Source of the DNA: Caryophanales bacterium UBA3620
GTDB taxonomy: Bacteria; Bacillota_I; Bacilli_A; RF39; UBA660
Length of the DNA stretch: 26,264 bases
Direction: 5' to 3'
NCBI GenBank assembly: GCA_002375205.1
Contig: DFLL01000012.1
Span: forward strand, 1 to 26,264
Under the pieces are notes generated by a model, which was not told the origin of the DNA, made no database searches, and worked only from the letters and a program-made list of their open reading frames with translations. Shown here piece after piece: positions 1 to 8,807 of the stretch (its first letter is position 1; each line of letters starts with the position of its first letter). The translations under genes and the position numbers were made by a program.

Positions 1-25
1 AAAAGCCATAACCTAAGTTATGACT
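1..25 (-). terminator. Rho-independent terminator of bofA-family gene
   Basis: On the minus strand AGTCATAAC and GTTATGGCT form a 9-bp stem (one T-G wobble) around a 4-nt loop, followed by at least three T before the window ends. The stem includes two bases of the TAG stop codon (24-26). It is almost identical to the rpoC terminator at 1375-1401, differing by one base in the loop. Confidence 0.75.
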
Positions 26-278
26 AAAATACACCAAGTAAAGATAAAACAATAAGCACAATAGTACCAGGAACACCAAATATTCCTACTACTAAACAAG
101 TAATAATATTAATAGGTATAGATACAAGACCAGTCAAATTAATAAGCCATAAAGCAATCATACCAATCAAAGCATTAATAGCAATACCAATTACTTTCTT
201 CAAATCCAAATGCAAAATAAATTTAGCAGCAAGTATCACTAGCATTGCAATTCCCGCAATCTTTAAATACTCTAACAT
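24..278 (-). CDS. BofA family membrane protein (pro-sigma-K processing inhibitor family)
   Basis: An 84-aa, almost entirely hydrophobic protein, the usual size for the BofA family. The family signature is visible: NALIGMIALWLIN (residues 35-47) followed by PINIITCLVVGIFGVPGTI (55-73), giving three likely membrane segments at about 5-22, 28-48 and 55-83. In Bacillus subtilis BofA holds the SpoIVFB intramembrane protease inactive during sporulation, but the family is also found in bacteria not known to sporulate, so that role cannot be assumed here; no other sporulation gene is in the window. The start is ATG with a good Shine-Dalgarno (GAGAGGAG). It has its own likely promoter, whose -35 lies in the terminator of the preceding gene. 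The family call is good; the function is open. Confidence 0.82.
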   Translation of the reverse strand: MLEYLKIAGIAMLVILAAKFILHLDLKKVIGIAINALIGMIALWLINLTGLVSIPINIITCLVVGIFGVPGTIVLIVLSLLGVF

Positions 279-298
279 AAAAACTCCTCTCTACCAAT

Positions 299-327
299 AT
301 TATATTTTAATAATTAAAAAAAAACAA
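299..327 (-). promoter_or_regulatory. Putative sigma-A promoter for bofA-family gene
   Basis: TTGTTT (322-327), 17-bp spacer, TATAAT (299-304), reading leftward. The -35 is formed by the last two bases of the terminator stem of the upstream gene plus the following G and T-tract, so terminator and promoter overlap. The -10 is a perfect match and the -35 weaker. Confidence 0.5.
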
Positions 328-341
328 GTAATATATTACTT
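316..341 (-). terminator. Terminator of the 317-aa membrane protein gene
   Basis: A perfect 16-bp palindrome (326-341, AAGTAATATATTACTT) followed on the minus strand by G and nine T. It contains the TAA stop codon of the gene (336-338). The stem is AT-only at its centre, so its strength depends on the long T-tract. Confidence 0.65.
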
Positions 342-1289
342 ATTTTTTTCGTTATCATCTTTTAAGCCTTCTTTAATACCCTTAGCTACTTCTTTAGCCA
401 TTTCACCATATACTGGAGCCATTTCTTTAGCTACCTCCTTAGCAGTAGGAGCTACTTCTTTAAAAATACTTGCTCCAGCTTTACCAACACTAGGAGCCAT
501 CTTTTCAATTCCTTCTTGAGCTACAGGCATAACTTGTTGAGTAGTAAAAGCCATAATCTCTCTACGTTTTGAAATCATATAGATTGAACCAGAAATCATA
601 CAAGAAGCAATTATAACAAATGCTCCAAACATATAAAATGGTAAACTATCATGAGATTTAAAAATTCTAGATGAACTATTACTCTTATCATTTATCTCAT
701 CTTTTAATGAACAATATTTAGCAGTATAAGCATTATTTTTGTATTCATCAAATAAACAATGATCAAAGTTAGACTCTAGTACCCCAACAATAACATTTAA
801 ATTCTTCGAATCTTCATCTTTTTTATTATATATTAAACAATAATCTGAAGTAAGAGAATTATTCTTATACTCGTCAAAAGCACAATTATTAAAGCTAGGA
901 TCTAATGCTTTTGTTACTATCTTTAAATCATAACTTTCTCCATCATCATATTTAGCAAAAGTATCATATTTAATTCCCTTTGAAATCAATTCTTGTTTCT
1001 TACTTTCAAGTTTTTGCTTCTCTGCATTCAATGCATTTGCAACTTTTTCTTCTAATTCTGTTTTTTTAGACTCAAGGGCCTCCTTTTCACTATCTAATTT
1101 ATCTTGTAATGATGCTAAACTTTCATTGGAATACTCTGCTGCAACCTTACCCTGTTTAATTATTCCAATAGTAATCAAAAAAGTTCCCAAAAGAAGACCC
1201 ACTATTAATATTACAGCGGAAATTCTAGCTATTTTCTTCTTCGTTTTTTGGTATCTTTCTTCACTCAAAATTTCATTATTCTTCTCCAT
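336..1289 (-). CDS. Two-pass membrane protein with coiled coil and twin Cys repeats (unknown function)
   Basis: I do not recognise this 317-aa protein. Order of parts: short basic N-terminus (1-22), membrane segment at about 23-46, Lys/Glu/Ala-rich coiled coil (about 55-105), two copies of a roughly 42-residue repeat, second membrane segment (about 217-238), and a C-terminal tail (about 250-317) of Lys/Glu/Ala amphipathic helix with recurring KEVA/KEMAP motifs. The repeats align as SFNNCAFDEYKNN..YC (132-151) and NFDHCLFDEYKNN..YC (174-193), each with two Cys exactly 15 residues apart. With a positive-inside topology, the coiled coil and Cys repeats face outside and the helical tail the cytoplasm; each repeat could hold one disulfide (inference). 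Start: ATG with Shine-Dalgarno GAAGGAG, under a perfect consensus promoter, so probably well expressed. It lies just after rpoC as a separate unit. Confidence 0.85.
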   Translation of the reverse strand: MEKNNEILSEERYQKTKKKIARISAVILIVGLLLGTFLITIGIIKQGKVAAEYSNESLASLQDKLDSEKEALESKKTELEEKVANALNAEKQKLESKKQELISKGIKYDTFAKYDDGESYDLKIVTKALDPSFNNCAFDEYKNNSLTSDYCLIYNKKDEDSKNLNVIVGVLESNFDHCLFDEYKNNAYTAKYCSLKDEINDKSNSSSRIFKSHDSLPFYMFGAFVIIASCMISGSIYMISKRREIMAFTTQQVMPVAQEGIEKMAPSVGKAGASIFKEVAPTAKEVAKEMAPVYGEMAKEVAKGIKEGLKDDNEKNK

Positions 1290-1314
1290 TTTACTCTTTC
1301 TCCTTCATAAACTA

Positions 1315-1343
1315 ATTATATAAAATAAATTTATTAATGTCAA
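1315..1343 (-). promoter_or_regulatory. Consensus sigma-A promoter for the 317-aa membrane protein gene
   Basis: TTGACA (1338-1343), 17-bp spacer, TATAAT (1315-1320) on the minus strand: a perfect match in both hexamers and spacing, about 25 bp upstream of the ATG. Confidence 0.8.
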
Positions 1344-1374
1344 TTACCGTTTTTTTCTATCAACAGACATGTGG

Positions 1375-1401
1375 AAAAAGCCATAACACTAAGTTATGAC
1401 T
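1375..1401 (-). terminator. Terminator of rpoBC
   Basis: AGTCATAAC / GTTATGGCT stem (9 bp) with a 5-nt loop, followed by TTTTT, seven bases after the rpoC stop. Nearly the same sequence ends the bofA-family gene at 1-25. Confidence 0.8.
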
Positions 1402-1408
1402 TTAATAA

Positions 1409-4400
1409 TTAATCTAAGAATTCTTCTTCTAATACTTCAGAAGCATCTTCATCTAAATATTCTTTCTCTAAAGAATAACCAAAATCCATATATTCTTTAG
1501 CACCAGTACCCGCAGGAATTAACTTACCAATAATAACATTCTCTTTTAATCCCTGTAATTTATCTACTTTACCCTTAACTGAAGCTTCAGTAAGTATTCT
1601 CGTAGTTTCTTGGAATGATGCTGCAGATAAGAATGAATCAGTCTCTAATGCTGCCTTAGTAATACCAAGAAGTATAGGTTGACCAATTGCAGGTTTCTTA
1701 CCTTGAATAATAACATCTCTATTACCCTTAGTAAACTCTTGTAAAGAAACAGTTGTACTAGGTAAGAATAAAGTATCACCAGAATCAACAATTCTAACCT
1801 TAGAAATCATTCTTCTAGCAATAATCTCAACATGTTTATCATTAATATCAACACCCTGTGATCTATATACCTTTTGAACTTCTTTTAAGATATATTGTTG
1901 AACAGTATTAGGATCTGTTACCGCTAGTAACTCTTTAGGAGATACACTACCTTCCGTAAGTCTTTCACCAGCTTCAATCTTTTGACCTTTTTCTACTCTA
2001 AGCTTAGCACCATATAAAGTAGTATGTTCTCTCGTTTCAGTATCATTCTTAACATATACCTTAAATTTACCACCAGCTTCTTCGATTTTAGAAATAGTAC
2101 CACCAATCTCAGAAATAGTAGCTTTACCTTTAGGCATTCTAGCTTCAAATAACTCTTCAACCCTAGGTAAACCTTGAGTAATATCGGCTCCAGCAACACC
2201 ACCAGTATGGAATGTTCTCATAGTAAGCTGTGTACCAGGTTCACCAATAGATTGAGCACCCATTACACCAACAGCTTCACCAATCTCAACAATATTACCA
2301 GTAGCTAAGTTTCTACCATAACATTTTTGACAAACACCATGATCCGTCTTGCAAGTAAGCACGCTTCTAATTTCTACTTCTGTAATACCAGCCTTAATAA
2401 TCTTATCAGCAATAGTCTCAGTAATGTATTCATTTTTATCAATAATAACTTCCTTAGTCTCAGGATTAATTACCTTCTTATTAGTATATCTACCAAGAAT
2501 TCTATCATATAATGGTTCAATAACACCATCTTTATCATCAGTAAATGCACTAACAACAACACCTTGTATAGTACCACAATCTTCTTCTTTAACAATAATA
2601 TCTTGTGCTACATCAACAAGTCTTCTTGTCATATAACCAGAATCCGCTGTCTTAAGTGCCGTATCAGCACTACCCTTTCTAGCACTATGTGTCGATAAGA
2701 AGAACTCTGATACCGATAATCCTTCGCTAAAGTTCGATAGAATTGGAATCTCAATAGTCTCACCATTAGGTTTAGCCATTAATCCTCTCATACCAGCAAG
2801 CTGTACGAAGTTAGATATAGAACCTCTCGCTTTCGAATTCATCATTATGAATATTGGGTTATCAACATAAGCCTTAGCATAACCTTGTAATTCATCTTGA
2901 ATCTCTTCTTTAGCCTTAGTCCAGATATCAATAACAAGTTCTAATCTTTCTCTATCAGTAATAAGACCTCTCTGGAACTGTTTATTAACTTTCTTAATCT
3001 CTTCATTAGACTTTTCAATAACAGCCTCTTTATTCTTACTTACAACAACATCAGAAGCCGCTATTGTAATACCAGAATAAGTCGAATACTTAAATCCTAA
3101 ATCCTTTAATTTATCAAGGAAAATACTTGTCTCAGTAGTTTTATATCTCTTAAACATCTGGGCAATAGTCTTCTCTAATGCTCCCTTATTAAATGGAGTA
3201 ACTAGAGGCATCTCACTAATAGCCTTCTTAATATCCGTACCATAATCTAAGAAATACTTACTAGGAGTAATACCTTCAATATTTTCACTACTAGATTCAC
3301 ATAAATATGGGAATGAATCAGGAAGTATTTCATTAAAGATAATTTTACCAGGAGTAGTAACTAAATACTTATCCTTATAACTATCTAAAAACACCTTATG
3401 TTTAAACGAATTAACCGGAATAGCAATTCTCGTTTGAAGAGTAATCTCTCTTCTTTGATAAGCCATTAAAGCCTCATTACTATTCTTAAATACTCTACCT
3501 TCACCTTCTAGCCCTGCCTTTTCCATCGTAATGTAATAGTTACCTAGAATCATATCCTGAGAAGGAGTAACAATAGGGTCACCATTTTTAGGACTTAAGA
3601 TGTTACCAGAACCAAGCATCAAAATTCTAGCCTCCGCTTTAGCTTCTTCGCTTAAAGGTACGTGTACAGCCATCTGGTCACCATCAAAGTCGGCATTAAA
3701 TGCAGTACAAACAAGAGGGTGTAATCTGATAGCTCTACCACTAATAAGTTTAGGTTCAAATGCTTGAATACCAAGTCTATGTAATGTCGGAGCTCTATTT
3801 AGCATAACAGGATGCTCTTTAATAACCTCTTCAACAATATCCCATACCTTAGGATCTTGGTTATCAATCATCTTCTTCGCAGATTTAATATTATTAGCTA
3901 GTCCCTTCTCAGTTAAACCATGAATAACATGAGGTTTAAATAGTTCAAGTGCCATTTCTTTAGGAATACCACATTGATACATCTTTAAATCAGGTCCAAC
4001 AACAATAACACTACGACCAGAGTAGTCAACTCTCTTACCAAGTAAGTTTTGTCTAAATCTACCTTGTTTACTCTTAAGCATAGAAGATAAACTCTTAAGA
4101 GCCCTATTACCAGCTCCGGTTACACTTCTACCTCTTCTACCATTATCAAATAAAGCATCAACTGCTTCTTGAAGCATTCTCTTCTCATTTTGTACAATAA
4201 TAGATGGAGCCCCAAGTTCAATAAGTTTCTTTAATCTATTATTTCTATTAATAACTCTTCTATATAAATCATTCAAGTCAGAAGTAGCAAATCTACCACC
4301 ATCTAACTGAATCATTGGTCTAAGTTCAGGAGGTATAACAGGAAGAGCCTCAATAATCATCCATTCAGGTCTATTACCAGACTGAGCAAATGCATTCATA

Positions 4401-5035
4401 ACCTCTAATCTCTTAACAAGTTTAACTCTTCTTTGACCAGAAGCACCATCAAGTTCTTTTTGAATATCCGATAGTTCCTTATTAATATCCACTTCAGATA
4501 ATAATTCACGAATAGCCTCTGCTCCCATACCAACTCTAAAAGTATTACCATATTTTTCATAATAAGCTCTATACTCTTTATCAGATAAAGTCTGTTTTTT
4601 AACAAGAGTAGTAGCCCCTGGATCTAATACCACATAAGAAACAAAGTAAATAACTTCTTCTAAGTCTCTAGGAGACATATCAAGAGTAAGTCCAATATAA
4701 GATGGAACACCCTTAACATACCAAATGTGACTTACAGGAGTAGCAAGTTCAATATGACCCATTCTCTCTCTTCTGACAGAACTTTTAGTAACTTCTACTC
4801 CACATCTATCACAAACAATATTCTTGTATCTAAGTCTCTTATACTTACCACAAGAGCATTCATAATCCCTAGTTGGACCAAATATCTTTTCACAGAATAG
4901 TCCATCTCTTTCAGGCTTCAAAGTCCTATAGTTAATGGTCTCAGGTTTCAAAACTTCTCCATAAGACCAAGATCTAATCTTTTCAGGTGAGGCAATTCCA
5001 ATTTTTAAAGCCTTAAAATCATTTGCTTCTAACAT
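1409..5035 (-). CDS. rpoC: DNA-directed RNA polymerase subunit beta'
   Basis: The 1208-aa catalytic beta' subunit, close to the 1199 aa of B. subtilis. The N-terminal zinc ribbon has Cys at 60, 62, 75 and 78. The absolutely conserved NADFDGDQMAVH (447-458) supplies the Mg-binding aspartates D449, D451 and D453. The second zinc site lies around CKTDHGVCQKCYG in the C-terminal third, and the trigger-loop region GEPGTQLTMRTFHTGG follows it. There is no large lineage insertion, and the C-terminus ends in an acidic tail. The ATG overlaps the rpoB stop by one base (TAATG) and has the Shine-Dalgarno AGGAGGCGAT inside the rpoB end, so the two are translationally coupled, as expected for subunits needed in equal amounts. 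Transcription ends at the hairpin 1375-1401. Confidence 0.98.
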   Translation of the reverse strand: MLEANDFKALKIGIASPEKIRSWSYGEVLKPETINYRTLKPERDGLFCEKIFGPTRDYECSCGKYKRLRYKNIVCDRCGVEVTKSSVRRERMGHIELATPVSHIWYVKGVPSYIGLTLDMSPRDLEEVIYFVSYVVLDPGATTLVKKQTLSDKEYRAYYEKYGNTFRVGMGAEAIRELLSEVDINKELSDIQKELDGASGQRRVKLVKRLEVMNAFAQSGNRPEWMIIEALPVIPPELRPMIQLDGGRFATSDLNDLYRRVINRNNRLKKLIELGAPSIIVQNEKRMLQEAVDALFDNGRRGRSVTGAGNRALKSLSSMLKSKQGRFRQNLLGKRVDYSGRSVIVVGPDLKMYQCGIPKEMALELFKPHVIHGLTEKGLANNIKSAKKMIDNQDPKVWDIVEEVIKEHPVMLNRAPTLHRLGIQAFEPKLISGRAIRLHPLVCTAFNADFDGDQMAVHVPLSEEAKAEARILMLGSGNILSPKNGDPIVTPSQDMILGNYYITMEKAGLEGEGRVFKNSNEALMAYQRREITLQTRIAIPVNSFKHKVFLDSYKDKYLVTTPGKIIFNEILPDSFPYLCESSSENIEGITPSKYFLDYGTDIKKAISEMPLVTPFNKGALEKTIAQMFKRYKTTETSIFLDKLKDLGFKYSTYSGITIAASDVVVSKNKEAVIEKSNEEIKKVNKQFQRGLITDRERLELVIDIWTKAKEEIQDELQGYAKAYVDNPIFIMMNSKARGSISNFVQLAGMRGLMAKPNGETIEIPILSNFSEGLSVSEFFLSTHSARKGSADTALKTADSGYMTRRLVDVAQDIIVKEEDCGTIQGVVVSAFTDDKDGVIEPLYDRILGRYTNKKVINPETKEVIIDKNEYITETIADKIIKAGITEVEIRSVLTCKTDHGVCQKCYGRNLATGNIVEIGEAVGVMGAQSIGEPGTQLTMRTFHTGGVAGADITQGLPRVEELFEARMPKGKATISEIGGTISKIEEAGGKFKVYVKNDTETREHTTLYGAKLRVEKGQKIEAGERLTEGSVSPKELLAVTDPNTVQQYILKEVQKVYRSQGVDINDKHVEIIARRMISKVRIVDSGDTLFLPSTTVSLQEFTKGNRDVIIQGKKPAIGQPILLGITKAALETDSFLSAASFQETTRILTEASVKGKVDKLQGLKENVIIGKLIPAGTGAKEYMDFGYSLEKEYLDEDASEVLEEEFLD

Positions 5036-8000
5036 TATAAATCGCCTCCTTCATTAAAATCATCATCTAATAGTTCATCAAAATCATCATTATCATCGAA
5101 CTCATCATCTAATTCTTCTTGTATCTCCAAATCATCATTATCTAAATTCTTAAATAATTCATCTTTATTAATAACTTCTTCCGCTATTGGAATATCCTCT
5201 AAATCAGCTTTTCTCTCAAGCTCATCAAAAGACACCTCATCATCACTATTATTAATAACAGATATATCAAGTCCTAAAGCTTGGAACTCTTTAATTAATA
5301 CTCTAAATGCTTCAGGAATACCAGGTTTAGGAAGTGGTTGACCCTTAACTAATGCCTCATATACCTTAACTCTACCTACAACATCATCAGATTTATATGT
5401 AAGAATTTCTTGAAGTACATGAGAAGCACCATAAGCCTCAAGTGCCCAAACTTCCATTTCACCAAATCTCTGTCCACCAAGTTGTGCTTTACCACCAAGA
5501 GGCTGCTGTGTAACAAGAGAATATGGGCCAGTTGCTCTCGCATGTAATTTATCATCAACCATATGATGTAACTTAATCATATACATTACACCAACAGATA
5601 TTCTACTATCAAATGGTTCACCAGTTCTACCATCATATAGAACAGTTTTACCATCTTCATCCATTCCAGCTTCTTTCATCTGTTCAGCTAAATCTTCCAT
5701 AGTAGCACCATCAAGTACTGGTGTAGCATAATAAACGCCAAGCTTTTTCGCAGCCATACCAAGATGTAACTCAAGAATCTGTCCAATATTCATACGAGAA
5801 GGAACACCCTGTGGATTAAGCATAATATCAACAGGAGTACCATCAGGTAAGAATGGCATATCCTCACTAGGTAATATTAAGGAAATAACACCCTTATTAC
5901 CATGACGACCACTCATCTTATCCCCGACAGAAATCTTTCTCTTTTGAATAATATATACTCTGACAACCATACTAACACCACTAGGTAGGTCATCATTATC
6001 TTGTTTAGTATAAACCTTAACATCATGAACAATACCGTCTCCGCCATGTGGAACAGTAAGAGACGAATTTCTAACTTCACGTGTCTTTTCACCAAAGATA
6101 GCATGAAGTAGTTTTTCTTCACTAGTTAAATCAGCCATTCCTTTAGGAGTAACTTTACCAACCAAAATATCTCCTTCATGAACCTCAGTACCAATTCTAA
6201 CAATACCTCTTTCATCAAGATTCTTTCTAGCTTCTTCTCCAACATTAGGAATATCCCTTGTAATTTCTTCAGGGCCAAGTTTAGTATCACGACATTGAAG
6301 TTCATAATCTTCAATATGTAAAGAAGTATAAACATCATCTTTAACTAATCTTTCATTCATAATAACAGCATCTTCATAATTATAACCATTAAATGTTGTG
6401 AAGGCTACTACTACATTCTTACCAAGTGCAAGTTCACCCTTATCAGTACTTGGTCCATCTGCTATTATTTGACCTCTCTTAACCTTATCTCCCTCTCTAA
6501 CAATAGGAGTATGATTAAATGTTTCACCTTGGTTACTTCTTTCAAAAGTAGCTAAGTAGTATACATCTTCGCCTTTAGCATTCTTAATAACAATCTTTTT
6601 ACCATCAGCATAACTAACAATACCATCAGCTTTAGCAACTACTACAGATCCACTATCTCTAGCAGCAATATATTCAGCACCAGTACCAACAAATGGAGCT
6701 TCAGTTGTTAAAAGTGGTAATGCCTGTCTTTGCATGTTAGCACCCATTAATGCACGAGTAGCATCGTCATGCTCCAAAAATGGTATCAAACTAGTAGTAA
6801 CAGATACTACTTGTTGTGGGGATACGTCGATATATGATACCTTATCAGGAGATACTAAAACATTTTCTCCCTTAAATCTACCAGCAACAATACTATCTAC
6901 TATTTTACCATCATCATCGACATTAACAGTAGACTGAGAAATATAAAAATCCTCTTCTTCATCAGCAGTTAAATATTCAATTTCATCAGTCAAAGTACCA
7001 TCAACAACTTTTCTATATGGAGTAAGAATAAAACCATATTCATTAATCTTAGCATAACTAGCAAGTGAAGTAATAAGACCGATATTAGCTCCTTCTGGAG
7101 ACTCAATAGGACAAATTCTACCATAATGTGATGAGTTAACATCACGCACTTCAGTACCAGCTCTATCTCTCGATAAACCACCTGGTCCCAAAGCAGATAA
7201 TCTTCTCTTATGAGTAAGTTCTGCTATTGGATTAGTCTGGTCCATAAATTGAGATAACTGACTACTACCAAAGAACTCTTTAATAACAGCAGTAACAGGT
7301 CTAATATTAATAAGTGTTTTAGGAGTAACAGTCTCAATATCTTGTGTAGTCATTCTCTCTCTGATAACTCTTTCCATTCTACTAAAACCAATCTTAAATT
7401 GATTTTGAAGTAGTTCTCCCACCTGTTTAACTCTTCTATTACCCAAGTGATCTATCTCATCATCTTTACCAATACCATCATTTAAATTTAGGTAATATGA
7501 TACTGTAGCATAAAAGTCAGATATTGTTAAATTCATCGCTGTAATTTCAGGATCATTACCGATTACTTTAACAACCTTTTTATCATCTACATTAGAATAT
7601 AAGTGAATAACTTGAATTCTATTATGACTATCAAGTTCTTCATTAATAGTACATTCTTCTATACCATATCCATTATCTAAATAAGTACATAATTCATCAT
7701 ATACCTCTTTATTAATTAAAGTACCCTTTTCAAGCTTAACTTTACCATCAATAACAATATCCTCAGCTAATCTATTACCAAGAAGTCTATCTTTAACATT
7801 AAGCTTTTTATTAAATTTATATCTACCAACTCTAGCTAAATCATAATGAAAATCATCAAAGAATCTCGTAATTAATTGGTTCTTTGAACTATCTAAAGTA
7901 GTAGGCTCACCTGGTCTTAATTTCTCATAAATTTCAATAAGAGCCTCATCAGTATCATGAGTAGAATCCTTCTGGATAGTATTCTTTAAATAAATATCAT

Positions 8001-8637
8001 TATCAAATAAAGACAAAATATCATCATCATGAGAAAGACCTACTGCTCTTAGCATCGTCGTCATAGGAACTTTTCTGTTCCTATCAATTCTTACATAAAT
8101 AACGTCCTTAGCATCAGTTTCATACTCAAGCCAAGTACCTCTAGAAGGTATAACCTTAGAAGCATAAATAGGTTTACCATCCTTATTAATTTCCTTAGAA
8201 AAATATACACTAGGAGACCTAACAAGTTGTGATACAACAACTCTTTCAGCACCATTAATAATAAAGGTACCACTATCAGTCATAAGAGGCATATCTCCTA
8301 AGAAAATTTCTTGTTCCTTAACTTCTCCAGTCTCATTATTAAAAAGTCTAGTTTGAACTTTCAAAGGAGCAGCATATGTAGCTTGCCTATCCTTACATTC
8401 CTTAATCGAATATCTTGGAGTACCAAATTCATATTCCCCAAACTCCAAAGATAAACTACCAGAGAAACTTTCAATTGGTGAAAATTGCTCAAAAACCTCT
8501 TTTACCCCTTCTGATGCAAACCATTTATAAGATTCTGTTTGCACCGCAAGTAAATCACTAATAACTAGTGAATTTTTAATCATAGAAAAATTTCTTCTTT
8601 TTCTATAATCACCGCTTTGCCTTAATTTATAAGCCAT
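5035..8637 (-). CDS. rpoB: DNA-directed RNA polymerase subunit beta
   Basis: The 1200-aa beta subunit. An in-frame TTG seven codons upstream (8658) is possible, but the ATG at 8637 follows GGGGTGAG at ideal spacing and gives the family-typical start MAYKLRQSGDYRKRR. The rifampicin region (about 457-485) reads GSSQLSQFMDQTNP and THKRRLSALGPGG, with Q463, D466, H476 and S481 at the positions of E. coli Q513, D516, H526 and S531, all wild type. Just after it the sequence departs from the usual: T495 replaces Phe (E. coli F545), N501 replaces His, and the motif ETPEGPNIG is ESPEGANIG. The C-terminus has a long Asp/Glu-rich tail, common in Firmicutes. It has its own promoter, so rpoBC is not strictly tied to the ribosomal-protein units upstream. 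Confidence 0.97.
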   Translation of the reverse strand: MAYKLRQSGDYRKRRNFSMIKNSLVISDLLAVQTESYKWFASEGVKEVFEQFSPIESFSGSLSLEFGEYEFGTPRYSIKECKDRQATYAAPLKVQTRLFNNETGEVKEQEIFLGDMPLMTDSGTFIINGAERVVVSQLVRSPSVYFSKEINKDGKPIYASKVIPSRGTWLEYETDAKDVIYVRIDRNRKVPMTTMLRAVGLSHDDDILSLFDNDIYLKNTIQKDSTHDTDEALIEIYEKLRPGEPTTLDSSKNQLITRFFDDFHYDLARVGRYKFNKKLNVKDRLLGNRLAEDIVIDGKVKLEKGTLINKEVYDELCTYLDNGYGIEECTINEELDSHNRIQVIHLYSNVDDKKVVKVIGNDPEITAMNLTISDFYATVSYYLNLNDGIGKDDEIDHLGNRRVKQVGELLQNQFKIGFSRMERVIRERMTTQDIETVTPKTLINIRPVTAVIKEFFGSSQLSQFMDQTNPIAELTHKRRLSALGPGGLSRDRAGTEVRDVNSSHYGRICPIESPEGANIGLITSLASYAKINEYGFILTPYRKVVDGTLTDEIEYLTADEEEDFYISQSTVNVDDDGKIVDSIVAGRFKGENVLVSPDKVSYIDVSPQQVVSVTTSLIPFLEHDDATRALMGANMQRQALPLLTTEAPFVGTGAEYIAARDSGSVVVAKADGIVSYADGKKIVIKNAKGEDVYYLATFERSNQGETFNHTPIVREGDKVKRGQIIADGPSTDKGELALGKNVVVAFTTFNGYNYEDAVIMNERLVKDDVYTSLHIEDYELQCRDTKLGPEEITRDIPNVGEEARKNLDERGIVRIGTEVHEGDILVGKVTPKGMADLTSEEKLLHAIFGEKTREVRNSSLTVPHGGDGIVHDVKVYTKQDNDDLPSGVSMVVRVYIIQKRKISVGDKMSGRHGNKGVISLILPSEDMPFLPDGTPVDIMLNPQGVPSRMNIGQILELHLGMAAKKLGVYYATPVLDGATMEDLAEQMKEAGMDEDGKTVLYDGRTGEPFDSRISVGVMYMIKLHHMVDDKLHARATGPYSLVTQQPLGGKAQLGGQRFGEMEVWALEAYGASHVLQEILTYKSDDVVGRVKVYEALVKGQPLPKPGIPEAFRVLIKEFQALGLDISVINNSDDEVSFDELERKADLEDIPIAEEVINKDELFKNLDNDDLEIQEELDDEFDDNDDFDELLDDDFNEGGDL

Positions 8638-8704
8638 TAATCTCTCACCCCAATACAATTTTTTGATAATCCAGTCACATTAAAAGATGTGTTACCAATT
8701 TATA

Positions 8705-8733
8705 ATTCTATCAGTAATTAATAAATAAGTCAA
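8705..8733 (-). promoter_or_regulatory. Sigma-A promoter for rpoBC
   Basis: TTGACT (8728-8733), 17-bp spacer, TAGAAT (8705-8710) on the minus strand, preceded by an A/T-tract that could act as an UP element. The leader to the rpoB ATG is about 60 nt. Confidence 0.7.
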
Positions 8734-8784
8734 CAACTTTTAACTTTTTTTTATAAAAAATTCAAAAATTAAGTCAAGAAACAT

Positions 8785-8807
8785 AAAAATCAAGAAATCA
8801 TTCTTGA
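8785..8807 (-). terminator. Terminator of the surface-protein pair
   Basis: TCAAGAA / TTCTTGA stem (8790-8796 with 8801-8807) followed on the minus strand by a short T-tract. The TGA stop of the 398-aa gene (8798-8800) lies in the loop. The stem is 7 bp and AT-rich, so moderate strength is likely. Confidence 0.5.

Noticed and set aside
2327..2636. Two overlapping plus-strand open frames opposite rpoC
   Set aside because: Low-complexity shadows of a highly conserved gene; no translation signals.
5376..7181. Several short minus-strand frames inside rpoB rich in Leu/Met
   Set aside because: Out-of-frame readings of rpoB; the composition is typical of frame-shifted AT-rich genes.
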